From Polynucleobacter wuianus (GTDB lineage: Bacteria > Pseudomonadota > Gammaproteobacteria > Burkholderiales > Burkholderiaceae): a DNA stretch of 64,000 bases. Under the pieces are notes generated by a model. It worked only from the letters and a program-made list of their open reading frames with translations. It made no database searches and was not told the DNA's origin. Positions 1-11,264 of this stretch are shown here, one piece after another; positions within the stretch are counted from its first letter, which is position 1, and each line of letters begins with the position of its first letter. A program made the translations under genes and the position numbers. Location: the NCBI RefSeq assembly GCF_001659725.1, contig NZ_CP015922.1:744001-808000 (forward strand), written 5' to 3'.

Positions 1-1
1 C

Positions 2-535
2 CAAGAGCGCTTGAAGAGCGAAGGTCAAGCCTATGCGAATGACATCATTCCGCGCGCCAAGGGAACTGCAGCTCGCTTAATTCAGGAAGCGGAGGGCTAC
101 AAAGCCCGCGTAGTTGCTACTGCAGAGGGTGATGCCGCTCGCTTTAAGCAGATCCAGCCAGAATATGCCAAGGCACCACAAGTCACCCGTGATCGGATGT
201 ATATCGACACCATGCGTGAAATGTATAACAACGTGACCAAGATTTTGGTGGATACAACCAAGAGCAATAGCCTCTTATATTTACCTCTCGATAAGATCGT
301 TGCGCAAGTGAGTGCTGAGAGTGCACAAGCTGCTGGCGCTCAACTCAATTCGGGTAGTGCAGCATTAACTGTGACGCCAACAGGTTCAGTTACCGTAGGT
401 GGCGCAACTGGAGTGAATAATCCTGCGCCAAGCACTAGCCCTGCACCTACAACACCAGCAGGGCCAAGTAGCGCTAATGACAGAACAATAGATAAGCGCG
501 ATGGTTTGCGCAGTCGCGATCGGGATTCACGCTAA
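2..535 (+). CDS. hflK: HflK, FtsH protease modulator (3' part; gene starts before the window)
   Basis: The frame is open from the first bases of the window, so the N-terminal anchor and most of the SPFH/band-7 domain lie upstream. What remains is about 177 residues: the end of the helical SPFH region, rich in Ala and Glu (IIPRAKGTAAR, ATAEGDAARF), then a low-complexity Thr/Ser/Pro/Gly tail and a charged Arg/Asp-rich C-terminus. HflK forms a membrane complex with HflC that surrounds FtsH and modulates its proteolysis of membrane proteins. The stop codon overlaps the hflC start (TAATG), so the two are translationally coupled. An internal TTG at 11 is not a real start. Identification rests on the sequence and on hflC following directly. 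Confidence 0.93.
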   Translation, partial: QERLKSEGQAYANDIIPRAKGTAARLIQEAEGYKARVVATAEGDAARFKQIQPEYAKAPQVTRDRMYIDTMREMYNNVTKILVDTTKSNSLLYLPLDKIVAQVSAESAQAAGAQLNSGSAALTVTPTGSVTVGGATGVNNPAPSTSPAPTTPAGPSSANDRTIDKRDGLRSRDRDSR

Positions 536-1404
536 TGAACGCTAATCGCCTGATTGTTGCAGCAATTGCATTTATTGCACTCATTTATGTGCTCTCTTCA
601 AGTATCTTTGTGGTGGATCAGCGTAAGTTTGCTGTGGTCTTCTCATTTGGGCAGATCGTCCGCGTGATTGAGAAGCCGGGCCTACAGATTAAGTACCCAG
701 CTCCATTTGAGAGCGTACGTTTTTTTGATCGCCGCATTCTCACAATCGACAATCCAGAGGCAGAGCGCTTTATTACTGCCGAGAAGAAGAATCTCTTGGT
801 GGATTCTTATGTGAAGTGGCGTATTGTAGATCCTCGTAAATTCTTTATCAGCTTTAAAGGTGATGAGCGCTTGGCGCAAGATCGCTTGACGCAATTGGTG
901 CGCTCTGCGTTAAACGAAGAGTTCACCAAACGCACTGTCCGTGAGTTAATTTCTGATCAGCGCGAAGAAGTCATGCAAGGCATTCGCAAGAAAGTGGCCG
1001 ATGACGCATCTGATATTGGCGTGGAGATTGTCGACGTACGCCTAAAGCGCGTTGACTTACTTGCAGAGATCAGTGATTCCGTTTATCGCCGTATGGAAGC
1101 AGAGCGCAAGCGTGTAGCTAATGAATTACGTTCTACTGGCGCTGCTGAGTCTGACAAGATTCGCGCCAATGCCGAACGTCAGCGCGACACGATTTTGGCA
1201 GAAGCCTATCGTGATGCTCAAAAAATTAAGGGGGCAGGAGATGCGAAGGCTACTGCGCTCTATGCTGAAGCATTTGGACGTGATCCCCAGTTTGCTCAGT
1301 TCTACCAGAGCCTAGAGGCTTACCGTAGCTCTTTCAAGGACAAGAAAGACATGATGGTGATTGAGCCTAATGGTGAGTTCTTCAAGTTTCTGCACAAAAA
1401 ATAA
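535..1404 (+). CDS. hflC: HflC, SPFH-domain partner of HflK
   Basis: The protein has 289 residues, normal for HflC. One hydrophobic signal-anchor lies at about residues 4-25, followed by a band-7/SPFH domain (VVFSFGQIVRVIEKPG at about 34-49, then VDVRLKRVDL at about 165-174) and a long charged helical segment typical of the stator-like HflKC cage. With HflK it sits in the inner membrane with the bulk of the protein in the periplasm, and controls access of substrates to FtsH. The ATG shares its first base with the hflK stop codon. hisZ follows after 20 bp, so the run hflK-hflC-hisZ-purA may be cotranscribed. Confidence 0.95.
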   Translation: MNANRLIVAAIAFIALIYVLSSSIFVVDQRKFAVVFSFGQIVRVIEKPGLQIKYPAPFESVRFFDRRILTIDNPEAERFITAEKKNLLVDSYVKWRIVDPRKFFISFKGDERLAQDRLTQLVRSALNEEFTKRTVRELISDQREEVMQGIRKKVADDASDIGVEIVDVRLKRVDLLAEISDSVYRRMEAERKRVANELRSTGAAESDKIRANAERQRDTILAEAYRDAQKIKGAGDAKATALYAEAFGRDPQFAQFYQSLEAYRSSFKDKKDMMVIEPNGEFFKFLHKK

Positions 1405-1424
1405 GAAAGCAAATAATCCAAATC

Positions 1425-3966
<2,542 letters not shown>

Positions 3967-3976
3967 TGGAAAATAT

Positions 3977-4005
3977 TTGACACAGTATTGAATCGCCCCT
4001 ATTTT
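3977..4005 (+). promoter_or_regulatory. Probable sigma-70 promoter of glcB
   Basis: A perfect -35 hexamer TTGACA (3977-3982) is followed after exactly 17 bp by TATTTT (4000-4005), a 4/6 match to the -10 consensus. Transcription would start near 4012, about 20 bp before the glcB ATG at 4032. The element lies in the 65-bp gap after purA, so glcB can be transcribed independently of the purA operon. Found by eye; no operator is evident around it. Confidence 0.6.
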
Positions 4006-4031
4006 TAACTTTTGCATAAGAAATCAACAAC

Positions 4032-6248
4032 ATGACTGCGCGTACTACCTGCAATAGCCTTCAAGTGGCAACCCCTCTATACCGTTTCATCGAAGACAAA
4101 GTGCTTCCAGGAACTGGCATCAAGAGCGCTGATTTTTGGAAGGGCTTTGATGAGATTGTTAAAGACTTAACTCCAAAAAATGAAGCATTGCTTGCAAAGC
4201 GTGATCGCATTCAGCTTGATTTGGATAAATGGCATCAAGCCAATCCAGGCCCAATCACAGACATGCCTGCATATCGAAAGTTCCTTAAAGAGATTGCTTA
4301 CTTGGATGAAGTTCCAGGTAAGGTCGTAGGAACAACCAAGAATGTTGACGATGAGTTGGCATTACAAGCTGGTCCTCAGTTGGTCGTTCCAGTTCTCAAT
4401 GCTCGCTATGCCTTGAATGCTGCTAATGCCCGCTGGGGTTCCTTATACGATGCCTTGTATGGCACCGATGTACTGTCTGAAGAGGATGGCGCTACTAAGG
4501 CTGGCGCATACAATCCAATCCGTGGCGCAAAAGTAGTTGCTTATGCCCGTAATTTCTTGGATCAAGCTGCGCCATTGGCTAAGGGTTCACATAAAGATTC
4601 AGTTACTTATTCAGTAGATGGCAATAAGCTGTCAGTAAAACTTAAGGATGGCAGCACTACTGGCTTGGCTGATGAGCAGCAATTTGTGGGTTACCAAGGC
4701 GATGCAGCAGGTCCTAGCTCTGTACTCTTGCGTAACAACGGCGTCCATATTGATATCGAGATTGATAAGAGCAAGACCATTGGTTCTGGAGACCCTGCAG
4801 GTATCAATGACGTTGTGCTTGAGGCAGCACTGTCTACTATTTTGGATTTAGAAGATTCAATTGCTGCAGTTGATGGCGATGACAAGGTCCTTGCTTATGA
4901 GAATTGGCTTGGCATCTTGAAAGGTACTTTGGTTGAAGAGGTCCAAAAGGGCGGTAAAACTTTTACTCGCACCTTAAACCCAGATCGCAAATACAAAGCC
5001 GGTATTGGGGCGGTCAATGCTAAAGATGGTGTAGTGACTTTGCATGGTCGTTCACTCCTGTTCCTTCGTAACGTTGGCCACTTAATGACCAACCCAGCCA
5101 TCATGACTGGTGAAGGCAAAGAGATCTATGAAGGTATCTTGGATGCCGTAGTGACTGTATTGATCGCTTTGTATGACATTAATCGTCCTGTGACTCAAGC
5201 AATCGGCAACACTCGTAAGGGCTCTGTTTATATTGTTAAACCAAAAATGCACAGCCCTGAAGAAGTGGCATTTGCTGCTGAGCTCTTTGGCCGTGTTGAG
5301 AAATTACTTGGCTTGCCAGCTGACACAGTCAAATTAGGCATCATGGATGAAGAGCGTCGTATGAGTGCCAACATCAAAGCCGCAATTGCTTCCGCAGGTG
5401 CACGCGTGGCCTTTATTAATACTGGCTTCTTGGATCGCACTGGCGATGAAATGCACACCTCTATGTACGCAGGTCCAATGATCCGCAAGGGCGATATGAA
5501 AACCAGCAAATGGTTGTCAGCCTATGAGCGTCGTAACGTATTTGCAGGCTTAGATTGCGGCTTGCGTGGTCGCGCTCAAATTGGTAAAGGTATGTGGGCA
5601 ATGCCAGACATGATGAAAGCTATGGTTGAGCAGAAGATCGTTCATCCAAAAGCGGGTGCGAACACTGCTTGGGTGCCATCACCAACCGCAGCTACATTGC
5701 ACGCACTTCACTACCATCAAGTGAACGTTGCAGAGCTCCAAAAAGAAATGGAAAAGCTCGATACAGCAGCTGAAGCAGAAGCCTTAATCAATGATTTATT
5801 AACAATCCCAGTAGCTGAGAAACCAAACTGGTCTAAAGAAGAGATTCAGCAAGAATTAGATAACAACTGTCAAGGTATCTTGGGTTACGTTGTACGTTGG
5901 ATTGATCAAGGCGTTGGTTGCTCTAAGGTTCCTGATATTCATAACGTAGGTTTGATGGAAGACCGCGCTACATTGCGTATTTCTAGTCAGCATATTGCCA
6001 ACTGGTTGTTGCACGGTATTGTGACTGCTGACCAAGTAAATGAGACATTACAGCGTATGGCCAAGGTCGTAGACGGTCAAAATGCTGGCGATCCTTTGTA
6101 CAAGCCAATGATGCCGAACTATAAAGACTCTTATGCCTATAAAGCAGCTAGTGATTTGATCTTCAAAGGTCTCGAGCAGCCTAATGGCTACACAGAGCCG
6201 CTACTGCATGCATGGCGCCTAGAGGTAAAGAAAGCGCAAGCGAAGTAA
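4032..6248 (+). CDS. glcB: Malate synthase G
   Basis: It condenses glyoxylate and acetyl-CoA to malate, completing the glyoxylate bypass or consuming glyoxylate from glycolate. The 738 residues match the monomeric G isoform rather than the ~530-residue A isoform. The TIM-barrel active-site region is visible: [17 protein letters not shown] near residue 400 and [18 protein letters not shown] near 465-482, including Asp468 in the metal-binding stretch. No glycolate oxidase genes (glcDEF) are adjacent, so the glyoxylate source is encoded elsewhere. It is a single-gene unit with its own promoter and terminator. Confidence 0.96.
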   Translation: MTARTTCNSLQVATPLYRFIEDKVLPGTGIKSADFWKGFDEIVKDLTPKNEALLAKRDRIQLDLDKWHQANPGPITDMPAYRKFLKEIAYLDEVPGKVVGTTKNVDDELALQAGPQLVVPVLNARYALNAANARWGSLYDALYGTDVLSEEDGATKAGAYNPIRGAKVVAYARNFLDQAAPLAKGSHKDSVTYSVDGNKLSVKLKDGSTTGLADEQQFVGYQGDAAGPSSVLLRNNGVHIDIEIDKSKTIGSGDPAGINDVVLEAALSTILDLEDSIAAVDGDDKVLAYENWLGILKGTLVEEVQKGGKTFTRTLNPDRKYKAGIGAVNAKDGVVTLHGRSLLFLRNVGHLMTNPAIMTGEGKEIYEGILDAVVTVLIALYDINRPVTQAIGNTRKGSVYIVKPKMHSPEEVAFAAELFGRVEKLLGLPADTVKLGIMDEERRMSANIKAAIASAGARVAFINTGFLDRTGDEMHTSMYAGPMIRKGDMKTSKWLSAYERRNVFAGLDCGLRGRAQIGKGMWAMPDMMKAMVEQKIVHPKAGANTAWVPSPTAATLHALHYHQVNVAELQKEMEKLDTAAEAEALINDLLTIPVAEKPNWSKEEIQQELDNNCQGILGYVVRWIDQGVGCSKVPDIHNVGLMEDRATLRISSQHIANWLLHGIVTADQVNETLQRMAKVVDGQNAGDPLYKPMMPNYKDSYAYKAASDLIFKGLEQPNGYTEPLLHAWRLEVKKAQAK

Positions 6249-6270
6249 TTCAATCTGAGTTACAAAAAGA

Positions 6271-6304
6271 AATGGATTTGTCGAAAGGTAAGTCCATTTT
6301 TTAT
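6271..6304 (+). terminator. Rho-independent terminator after glcB
   Basis: Arms AATGGATTT (6271-6279) and AAGTCCATT (6290-6298) form a 9-bp stem with one G-U pair and a 10-nt loop. The 3' arm runs into six T (6297-6302). It lies 22 bp after the glcB stop. Confidence 0.75.
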
Positions 6305-6324
6305 TTGCTACTCCCATAAAACAC

Positions 6325-6828
6325 ATGTTTAGCTTCCTTAATCCATTTGCCCGCTTACAGCGATCGAATCAAACCTTTCCATTTCAATTAAATGATGGCG
6401 GTAGGGAGGCGGCTGGCTTTAAGGGTGGGGCAGGTGATTGTGTAGTGAGGTCGATTGCGATTGCAGCCAATCTGCCTTATATGCAGGTCTATGAAGATTT
6501 GCGCGATGCCAATGCTCGATACGCCAGCGAGCGTGATAACAAACTATCAAGGCATCTCACGCGTAGAGGCTCATCACCACGCAATGGCAATCATCGCAAT
6601 GTCTTTCATGATTACATTGTGGCCCTTGGTTTTGAATGGGTAGCGACCATGAAGGTGGGGGCTGGCTGTCAGGTTCACCTCAGACCTAGTGAATTGCCAG
6701 GGGGCACCTTGATCGTGAAGGTCTCAAAACACCTGACTACAGTGATTGATGGGGTGATTCACGACACTCACAACCCTTCAAGAGATGGTACTCGCTGCGT
6801 ATACGGGTACTACCTTAAGCGAGTTTAA
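6325..6828 (+). CDS. Predicted papain-like cysteine peptidase fold protein, function unknown
   Basis: The protein has 167 residues and no signal peptide or membrane segment. The motif GAGDCVVRSIAIA places Cys39 at the start of a helix, as in papain/NlpC-like folds; SKHLTTVIDG (His136) and VIHDTHNPSRDG (Asp147) lie in the expected order for a Cys-His-Asp triad. The closing stretch GTRCVYGYYLKRV is also distinctive. I recall similar short proteins from phage and plasmid genomes, but cannot verify this here. The gene is isolated: it follows the glcB terminator and converges with the ion-channel gene, overlapping it by 4 bp. Catalytic activity is inference. Confidence 0.72.
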   Translation: MFSFLNPFARLQRSNQTFPFQLNDGGREAAGFKGGAGDCVVRSIAIAANLPYMQVYEDLRDANARYASERDNKLSRHLTRRGSSPRNGNHRNVFHDYIVALGFEWVATMKVGAGCQVHLRPSELPGGTLIVKVSKHLTTVIDGVIHDTHNPSRDGTRCVYGYYLKRV

Positions 6829-7328
6829 TTAACTCGGCTGTATTTTAATCTCCAAGCCTTCTTGTAGGTATCGGTCATACCGATCATCACAGAGGTAGTC
6901 CAGGCGATTGAGAATAATCCAGTAAACGCGATAAAGAACGCTAAGCTTTTCCAGCCAGCGGGCAAAGAGTCAGCTGCAAAGCCTACAGTGGTGTAGCAGC
7001 TACCTGCAAAAATTAATGCTTCAATGCCGTTAGAAATGAGACCAAGTGTAATGAGGTAAATAGACCAAATTACAATTTCGCAAATATGTACACAGGCAAT
7101 CAAAATAAATGCAGTGTAGAAATGAAAAAAAACTCGGTTGTATTGGGCAAGACTATGGTTTTGCTCAGTCTTTTTGTCAAAGCGCATGATGATGTGGTTA
7201 ATAAATGTGCCATGAAAAAAAAGAATCACAATGAGACCCAAGATTCCAAAGAAAACATCCGTGATAAGCGGAATGACAGGTATGCCCAGCACAGCTGTTT
7301 GGAGAACGGGTTCGGCGATATTGGTCAT
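6825..7328 (-). CDS. Two-TM potassium-channel-like membrane protein with altered filter
   Basis: The protein has 167 residues with hydrophobic segments at about 12-40, 66-100 and 128-152, and a re-entrant pore-like stretch between the last two. The pore sequence SCYTTVGFAADSLPAGWKS (about 110-128) aligns with the K+-channel filter region TTVGYGD, but Gly-Asp after the aromatic residue is replaced by Ala-Ala (TVGFA). It resembles the small Ion_trans_2 channels of proteobacteria. No cytoplasmic RCK or cyclic-nucleotide domain is present, so gating is unclear. Whether it conducts K+ is uncertain given the filter change. It converges with the gene at 6325-6828. Confidence 0.7.
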   Translation of the reverse strand: MTNIAEPVLQTAVLGIPVIPLITDVFFGILGLIVILFFHGTFINHIIMRFDKKTEQNHSLAQYNRVFFHFYTAFILIACVHICEIVIWSIYLITLGLISNGIEALIFAGSCYTTVGFAADSLPAGWKSLAFFIAFTGLFSIAWTTSVMIGMTDTYKKAWRLKYSRVN

Positions 7329-7409
7329 GATCTATAGGTCAGTGGGGGTCAGCAGGATTAGGATTCAAGGGTGATAATGTCATATTGATCAGTACGTGTA
7401 AAGCAGACC

Positions 7410-8648
7410 TTGAGCCAGCCATCCAATCTATTTGAATCCCCCAAGCAAGAGCGCTTCTTTCTATTTGCTTTGGCTGGAATTCAGTTCACCCATATTTTGG
7501 ATTTCATGATCATGATGCCTTTAGGGCCTCAGTTCATTAAAGCGCTCTCGATTAATACCCATCAGTTCGGTTTGTTGCTGTCCTCCTATACTTTTGCCGC
7601 TGCGATTGCAGGCGTATTTGCAACTTACTACGTAGATCGCTTTGAGAGACGGCAGTTGCTATTGCGTTTGTATGTTTGCTTCATTGTGGCAACAGTAGCT
7701 TGCGGCTTTGCACCTAATTACCACTCACTCTTTATCGCTCGCGCTTGTGCAGGAGCATTTGGCGGAATTCTTGGATCATTAGTCCAAACTATTGTGGCTG
7801 ACTCCATTCCATTTGAACGCAGAGGCAAGGCTTTAGGAACAGTAATGGCAGCATTCTCGGTCTCAACAGTTGCTGGCGTGCCATTGAGTTTATTTTTGGC
7901 TAACCATGTTGAGTTGCTTGGATGGCGTGCACCATTTATCTTTATTGGTTTGATCTCAACCCTGATCCTCTATATAGGCTATCGCAATATACCTAAGATC
8001 TCGGGGCATTTGCATCATGTGCAAGAGGGTAGTCGCCTTAAGCAGATCTATGACATCTTGATTGCCCATCATCATTTACGAGCCTTTCTCTTTATGGGCT
8101 TAATTATGTTGACAGGATTCTCTGTTATTCCGTATATCGCCTTGTATTTAACTTCCAATGTGGGTGTGGCAGATTCATACATTTCGTTGATCTATTTATG
8201 TGGCGGAGTGGCGACCTTAATGAGCTCACGCCTGATAGGTCACATGGCAGATAAGTATGGCAAGGTCAAAGTATTTAGAGTCTTAGCTATTGTGAGCTTG
8301 ATTCCGCTGATTGTGACTACCAATTTAGTGCCCGTACCTTTATGGGTGGTACTGATTAACTCAACATCTTTCTTTATTTTGATATCGGGTCGAATGATTC
8401 CGGCAATGGCGATTGTGAGCCAGTTAGTAGAACCGAAAATTCGGGGAACCTTTATGAGCTTGGTTGGCTCGATTCAGATGCTTGCCTCAGGCATTGCTTC
8501 GGTATTGGCTGGGTTAGTGGTGACTATTAGTACTGACGGTAAGATGGAGCATTACAACTTGGTTGGTTACGGAGCAGTAGCTTGTAGCCTGCTTACATTT
8601 TGGCTGGTAGGATATATCCATTCAGACGCCAAGACAAAAGGCACATAA
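7410..8648 (+). CDS. MFS transporter (drug/metabolite:H+ antiporter type)
   Basis: The 412-residue protein shows about 12 hydrophobic segments with the MFS loop after TM2 (YYVDRFERRQLL, corresponding to the GxxxDRxGRR signature) and a second such loop in the C-terminal half (GHMADKYGKVKV). The ARACAGAFGG segment in TM4 and GVPLSLFLA in TM5 resemble the antiporter motif C region of 12-TM exporters such as the arabinose/chloramphenicol efflux group. The start is TTG at 7410, chosen because the next ATG is inside TM1; the upstream ribosome site is weak. Substrate unknown. It is divergent from the ion channel (81-bp gap). Confidence 0.85.
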   Translation: MSQPSNLFESPKQERFFLFALAGIQFTHILDFMIMMPLGPQFIKALSINTHQFGLLLSSYTFAAAIAGVFATYYVDRFERRQLLLRLYVCFIVATVACGFAPNYHSLFIARACAGAFGGILGSLVQTIVADSIPFERRGKALGTVMAAFSVSTVAGVPLSLFLANHVELLGWRAPFIFIGLISTLILYIGYRNIPKISGHLHHVQEGSRLKQIYDILIAHHHLRAFLFMGLIMLTGFSVIPYIALYLTSNVGVADSYISLIYLCGGVATLMSSRLIGHMADKYGKVKVFRVLAIVSLIPLIVTTNLVPVPLWVVLINSTSFFILISGRMIPAMAIVSQLVEPKIRGTFMSLVGSIQMLASGIASVLAGLVVTISTDGKMEHYNLVGYGAVACSLLTFWLVGYIHSDAKTKGT

Positions 8649-8683
8649 AAAGACAATCCAAAGTAATAAACAGAGGAGTAGAA

Positions 8684-9367
8684 ATGATTGAATATAAAAG
8701 ACCCGATGGGCAAGAAATTAAAGGTTACCTAGCTGAGCCTGCCGATAAATCAAACGCCCCTGGTGTAGTGGTAATTCAAGAGTGGTGGGGCTTAGATGAT
8801 GAAGTGAAGTCTGTGGCGGATCGTTTAGCTAAAGCAGGCTATCGCGCACTAGTGCCCGATCTCTATCGTGGCAAGCTGGCGCTTGAAGCAAAAGAAGCAG
8901 AGCATCTGATGGGTAATCTGAACTTTGGTGATGCAGCGGGTCAAGATATTCGCGGCGCCGTTCAGTACCTCAAAGCGACTGGCAGCAAAAAAGTGGCGGT
9001 TACTGGTTTTTGTATGGGCGGCGCATTAACAGTGCTATCTGCATGTAATGTTCCTGAGCTCGACGCTACTGTAGTTTGGTATGGATACCCTCCATTGGAA
9101 TATGTCGATGCCAAAGCGATTACTAAGCCAATGATGGCGCACTGGGCAACGCATGACGATTTCTTTGCGATCTCTGGCGTAGATCAGTTAGATGCAAAGT
9201 TGACTGAAGCAGGGGCAGATCATGACTTCTATCGTTACGATGCCAAGCATGCCTTTGCCAACCCCAAATCAGATGCTCGCGGTCTGCCACCATTGGCATA
9301 CAACGAGACAGCAGCGAAGCTGGCTTGGGAGAGAACTATGGAGTTCTTCAATAAGAACTTGGCTTAA
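8684..9367 (+). CDS. Dienelactone hydrolase family protein
   Basis: An alpha/beta hydrolase of 227 residues. The ATG at 8684 has a good ribosome site (GAGGAG); the frame is open further upstream into the MFS gene but that part is not coding. Dienelactone hydrolase features are visible: EWWGLDDEVKSVADRLA near the N-terminus, nucleophile Cys110 in GFCMGG (Cys instead of Ser is the family hallmark), an acid in THDDFF (Asp158/159) and His189 in KHAFAN. In the chlorocatechol pathway this family opens dienelactones, but no chlorocatechol genes are nearby and chromosomal single copies usually have unknown substrates. Confidence 0.9.
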   Translation: MIEYKRPDGQEIKGYLAEPADKSNAPGVVVIQEWWGLDDEVKSVADRLAKAGYRALVPDLYRGKLALEAKEAEHLMGNLNFGDAAGQDIRGAVQYLKATGSKKVAVTGFCMGGALTVLSACNVPELDATVVWYGYPPLEYVDAKAITKPMMAHWATHDDFFAISGVDQLDAKLTEAGADHDFYRYDAKHAFANPKSDARGLPPLAYNETAAKLAWERTMEFFNKNLA

Positions 9368-9390
9368 TTAAATCGATTAGTGAATTTGTA

Positions 9391-9888
9391 ATGCATCTCT
9401 TTTCAGAAAACCTCGCTGTAGAAGTCTCTTCTTATTACCGTAACCTGGTCTTAGGGCACGGTGTGACACCTAAGGTTTTTACTTTGGTGAATGCTGATGG
9501 CGATCAATACCTCTTTTTTATTGATGACCTTCAGATGGAGAGGGTAGAAGAAGATCAATTCTTGGCCTATATCGTTGAGCAGCATGATGCGGTGACCTAT
9601 GCACGCGGTACTTTAGTCGTCGTCGATCAGTCTCAGCAATTTATTGAATTTGCCGTCGTCGATAAAGATGATGAGCAGGCGATTGTATGTTCAGCAGAAC
9701 TTACCCGTGATATGGAGGATAAGCCTGTTGGTCTGACCGAGTTTGAAAAAACCCTAGTCAAACGGAAATCAATTGTCTTTGGCCATCTTTATGACCCCGT
9801 AAAACTCTCTGAAGAAAAAACGGAAGACTTTGAAAGCCTTTGGGAAGAAATGAAGCCCAAGATTCTGCATAGAAATATGGGGCTTTAA
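9391..9888 (+). CDS. Conserved-looking hypothetical protein
   Basis: The 165-residue acidic protein (many Glu/Asp, for example VEEDQF, DKDDEQ, LSEEKTEDFE) has no signal peptide, no hydrophobic segment and no cysteine motif. I do not recognise a family. It starts 23 bp after the dienelactone hydrolase gene and ends 9 bp before azlC on the same strand, so it is probably cotranscribed with them. Codon use looks like its neighbours. Coding status is supported by the tight spacing and by the absence of a competing frame. Confidence 0.72.
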   Translation: MHLFSENLAVEVSSYYRNLVLGHGVTPKVFTLVNADGDQYLFFIDDLQMERVEEDQFLAYIVEQHDAVTYARGTLVVVDQSQQFIEFAVVDKDDEQAIVCSAELTRDMEDKPVGLTEFEKTLVKRKSIVFGHLYDPVKLSEEKTEDFESLWEEMKPKILHRNMGL

Positions 9889-9897
9889 TATCTGAGT

Positions 9898-10623
9898 ATG
9901 ACTCCTCAGCAGCAAAGGCACTTTATTGACGGCTTTAAAGAGATGTCACGATTTGGCGTGACAATCTTAACTTGGGGATTTGTCACTGGCATAGCGATGG
10001 CCAAGTCGACATTAACCGTGCAACAAGCTTTGGCGATGAGTCTCTTGGTTTATGCGGGATCATCACAGCTGACAGCGCTTCCGCTGATTGCTTCTGGCTT
10101 GCCAATTTGGATGATATTAGTCACATCATTCATGGTGAACTTGCGGTTTGTGATTTTTAGCCTCGGACTGCAAAGCCATTTCTCTTACTTATCTACATGG
10201 CGCAGAGTTCTGTTGGGATATTTCACGGCAGACTTTAGTTATCTTTTCTATGTCAGGCGTTATCCTAAGCCAGAAACCACTGCAGAACGTCATGCTGATA
10301 AAGAGCGGCTCAGGTTGTATTGGTTGATGGGCATGCAATTCTCAAACTGGCTCTTATGGCAACTGGGTTCTATCTCCGGAATTCTGCTTGCAAGTCAAAT
10401 TCCCAATAGTTGGGGTCTTGAGTTTGCTGGAGCAATTGCTTTATTGGTGATTATTGTTCCCATGCTTGATCGTGCAGCTGCACGATGGGCAGCAGTAACG
10501 GCGGCAGTAGTGGCCGTAGTAACTTATGGCATTCCATTTCGACTCAATATTGTGATTGCAATCGTAGCAGCCTTGTTTGTGGGGATGATGACTAATAAGT
10601 CTTCTAGAGAGAGCACGCCTTGA
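9898..10623 (+). CDS. azlC: AzlC family branched-chain amino acid exporter, large subunit
   Basis: The protein has 241 residues with about 6-7 membrane segments and the AzlC-type sequences AGSSQLTALPLIASGLPIW (about 52-70) and MVNLRFVIFSLGL (about 79-91). AzlC and AzlD (BrnF/BrnE, YgaZ/YgaH) together export branched-chain amino acids and related compounds across the inner membrane. The stop overlaps the azlD start by 4 bp (ATGA), which fits the obligate pairing. No Lrp-type regulator lies next to it. The specific substrate is not shown by the sequence. Confidence 0.88.
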   Translation: MTPQQQRHFIDGFKEMSRFGVTILTWGFVTGIAMAKSTLTVQQALAMSLLVYAGSSQLTALPLIASGLPIWMILVTSFMVNLRFVIFSLGLQSHFSYLSTWRRVLLGYFTADFSYLFYVRRYPKPETTAERHADKERLRLYWLMGMQFSNWLLWQLGSISGILLASQIPNSWGLEFAGAIALLVIIVPMLDRAAARWAAVTAAVVAVVTYGIPFRLNIVIAIVAALFVGMMTNKSSRESTP

Positions 10624-10961
10624 TGCAGATTGATTGGAATATTTCTCTGCTCCTAATTGGGATGGCATTTGTAACTGCTTTGTCGAGAAGCTTTTTTCTG
10701 ATCTTGGGCGAGCGCGTGAAAGTTTCTGACTGGATTCTTGATGCAATTCGCTTTGCGCCATTGGCAGCCATGGTTGCTATTTTGGCTCCTGAAATTTTCT
10801 TATCTACAAATGCAACAAGCGTGGCCCAATTTGATTTGAGATTGCCCAATATTTGGGGTGGGTTAGCAGCCTTAGGGACTTTTTATCTCACCAGAAAAAT
10901 GCTCATTACCTTGCTTGTTGGGATGACCGTTTTTACGATTGCCAGATTCTGGCTTGGATAG
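10620..10961 (+). CDS. azlD: AzlD family branched-chain amino acid exporter, small subunit
   Basis: The 113-residue protein has four hydrophobic segments (about 5-24, 38-58, 73-92 and 94-112) and the typical AzlD pattern ALSRSFFLILGERVKVS followed by IRFAPLAAMVAIL. It is the small partner of AzlC, needed for export. Its ATG overlaps the azlC stop by 4 bp. The next element downstream is the tRNA-Leu gene on the opposite strand, about 60 bp away; no strong terminator is visible between them. Confidence 0.87.
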   Translation: MMQIDWNISLLLIGMAFVTALSRSFFLILGERVKVSDWILDAIRFAPLAAMVAILAPEIFLSTNATSVAQFDLRLPNIWGGLAALGTFYLTRKMLITLLVGMTVFTIARFWLG

Positions 10962-11020
10962 ACCTGATTCAGACTTGTAAATCGGCTTTTTGACCCCATA
11001 TAAGGTCTATTTAGAGAGTT

Positions 11021-11107
11021 TGGTGCCCAGGAAGGGACTCGAACCCCCACAACCTTACGATCGCCAGCACCTGAAGCTGGTGCGTCTACCAATTCCGCCA
11101 CCTGGGC
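11021..11107 (-). tRNA. tRNA-Leu (anticodon CAG)
   Basis: Read on the minus strand, an 87-nt gene including an encoded 3' CCA. The acceptor stem pairs GCCCAGG (11107-11101) with CCTGGGC (11031-11025), with discriminator A at 11024. The anticodon stem CCAGC/GCTGG closes the loop TTCAGGT, giving anticodon CAG for CUG codons. A long variable arm, as in class II tRNAs, and the T-loop GTTCGAGTC are visible. A perfect TATAAT sits 8 bp upstream of the mature 5' end. Confidence 0.96.
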
Positions 11108-11115
11108 ATGCCTCT

Positions 11116-11121
11116 ATTATA
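11116..11121 (-). promoter_or_regulatory. -10 element of the tRNA-Leu promoter
   Basis: On the minus strand a consensus TATAAT lies 8 bp upstream of the tRNA 5' end, so transcription would begin only a few bases before the mature RNA. The -35 region (about 17 bp further upstream) is a poor match to TTGACA, and a run of C fills most of the spacer. The GC-rich spacer next to the start may act as a discriminator. Confidence 0.5.
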
Positions 11122-11264
11122 GGGGGATGGGCGTTTTTAGGTTTTTTAACCCCCATTCTGGCTTTTTCCCTTCAGACGTGGTGGTTTGATACAGTAGCCT
11201 TATTCATAACAAAAATAGATATCAGTAGATATATAGATAGGGCATGTATTGCCGAAGGAATTAA

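Noticed and set aside
5228..5509. 93-codon minus-strand ORF within glcB
   Set aside because: Antisense shadow of malate synthase coding sequence with no independent support; similar long shadows occur across the GC-skewed third positions of hrpA, aceE and glnA.
7086..7337. 83-codon plus-strand ORF
   Set aside because: It is antisense to the ion-channel gene, low complexity and lysine/asparagine-rich, with no start signal.
8600..8683. Upstream extension of the dienelactone hydrolase frame into the MFS gene
   Set aside because: The ATG at 8684 has a good GAGGAG site and matches the family N-terminus; the extension overlaps the MFS coding end.
10883..11101. 72-codon minus-strand ORF ([19 protein letters not shown]...)
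   Set aside because: It is the familiar spurious translation across a tRNA-Leu gene; the tRNA structure explains the sequence.
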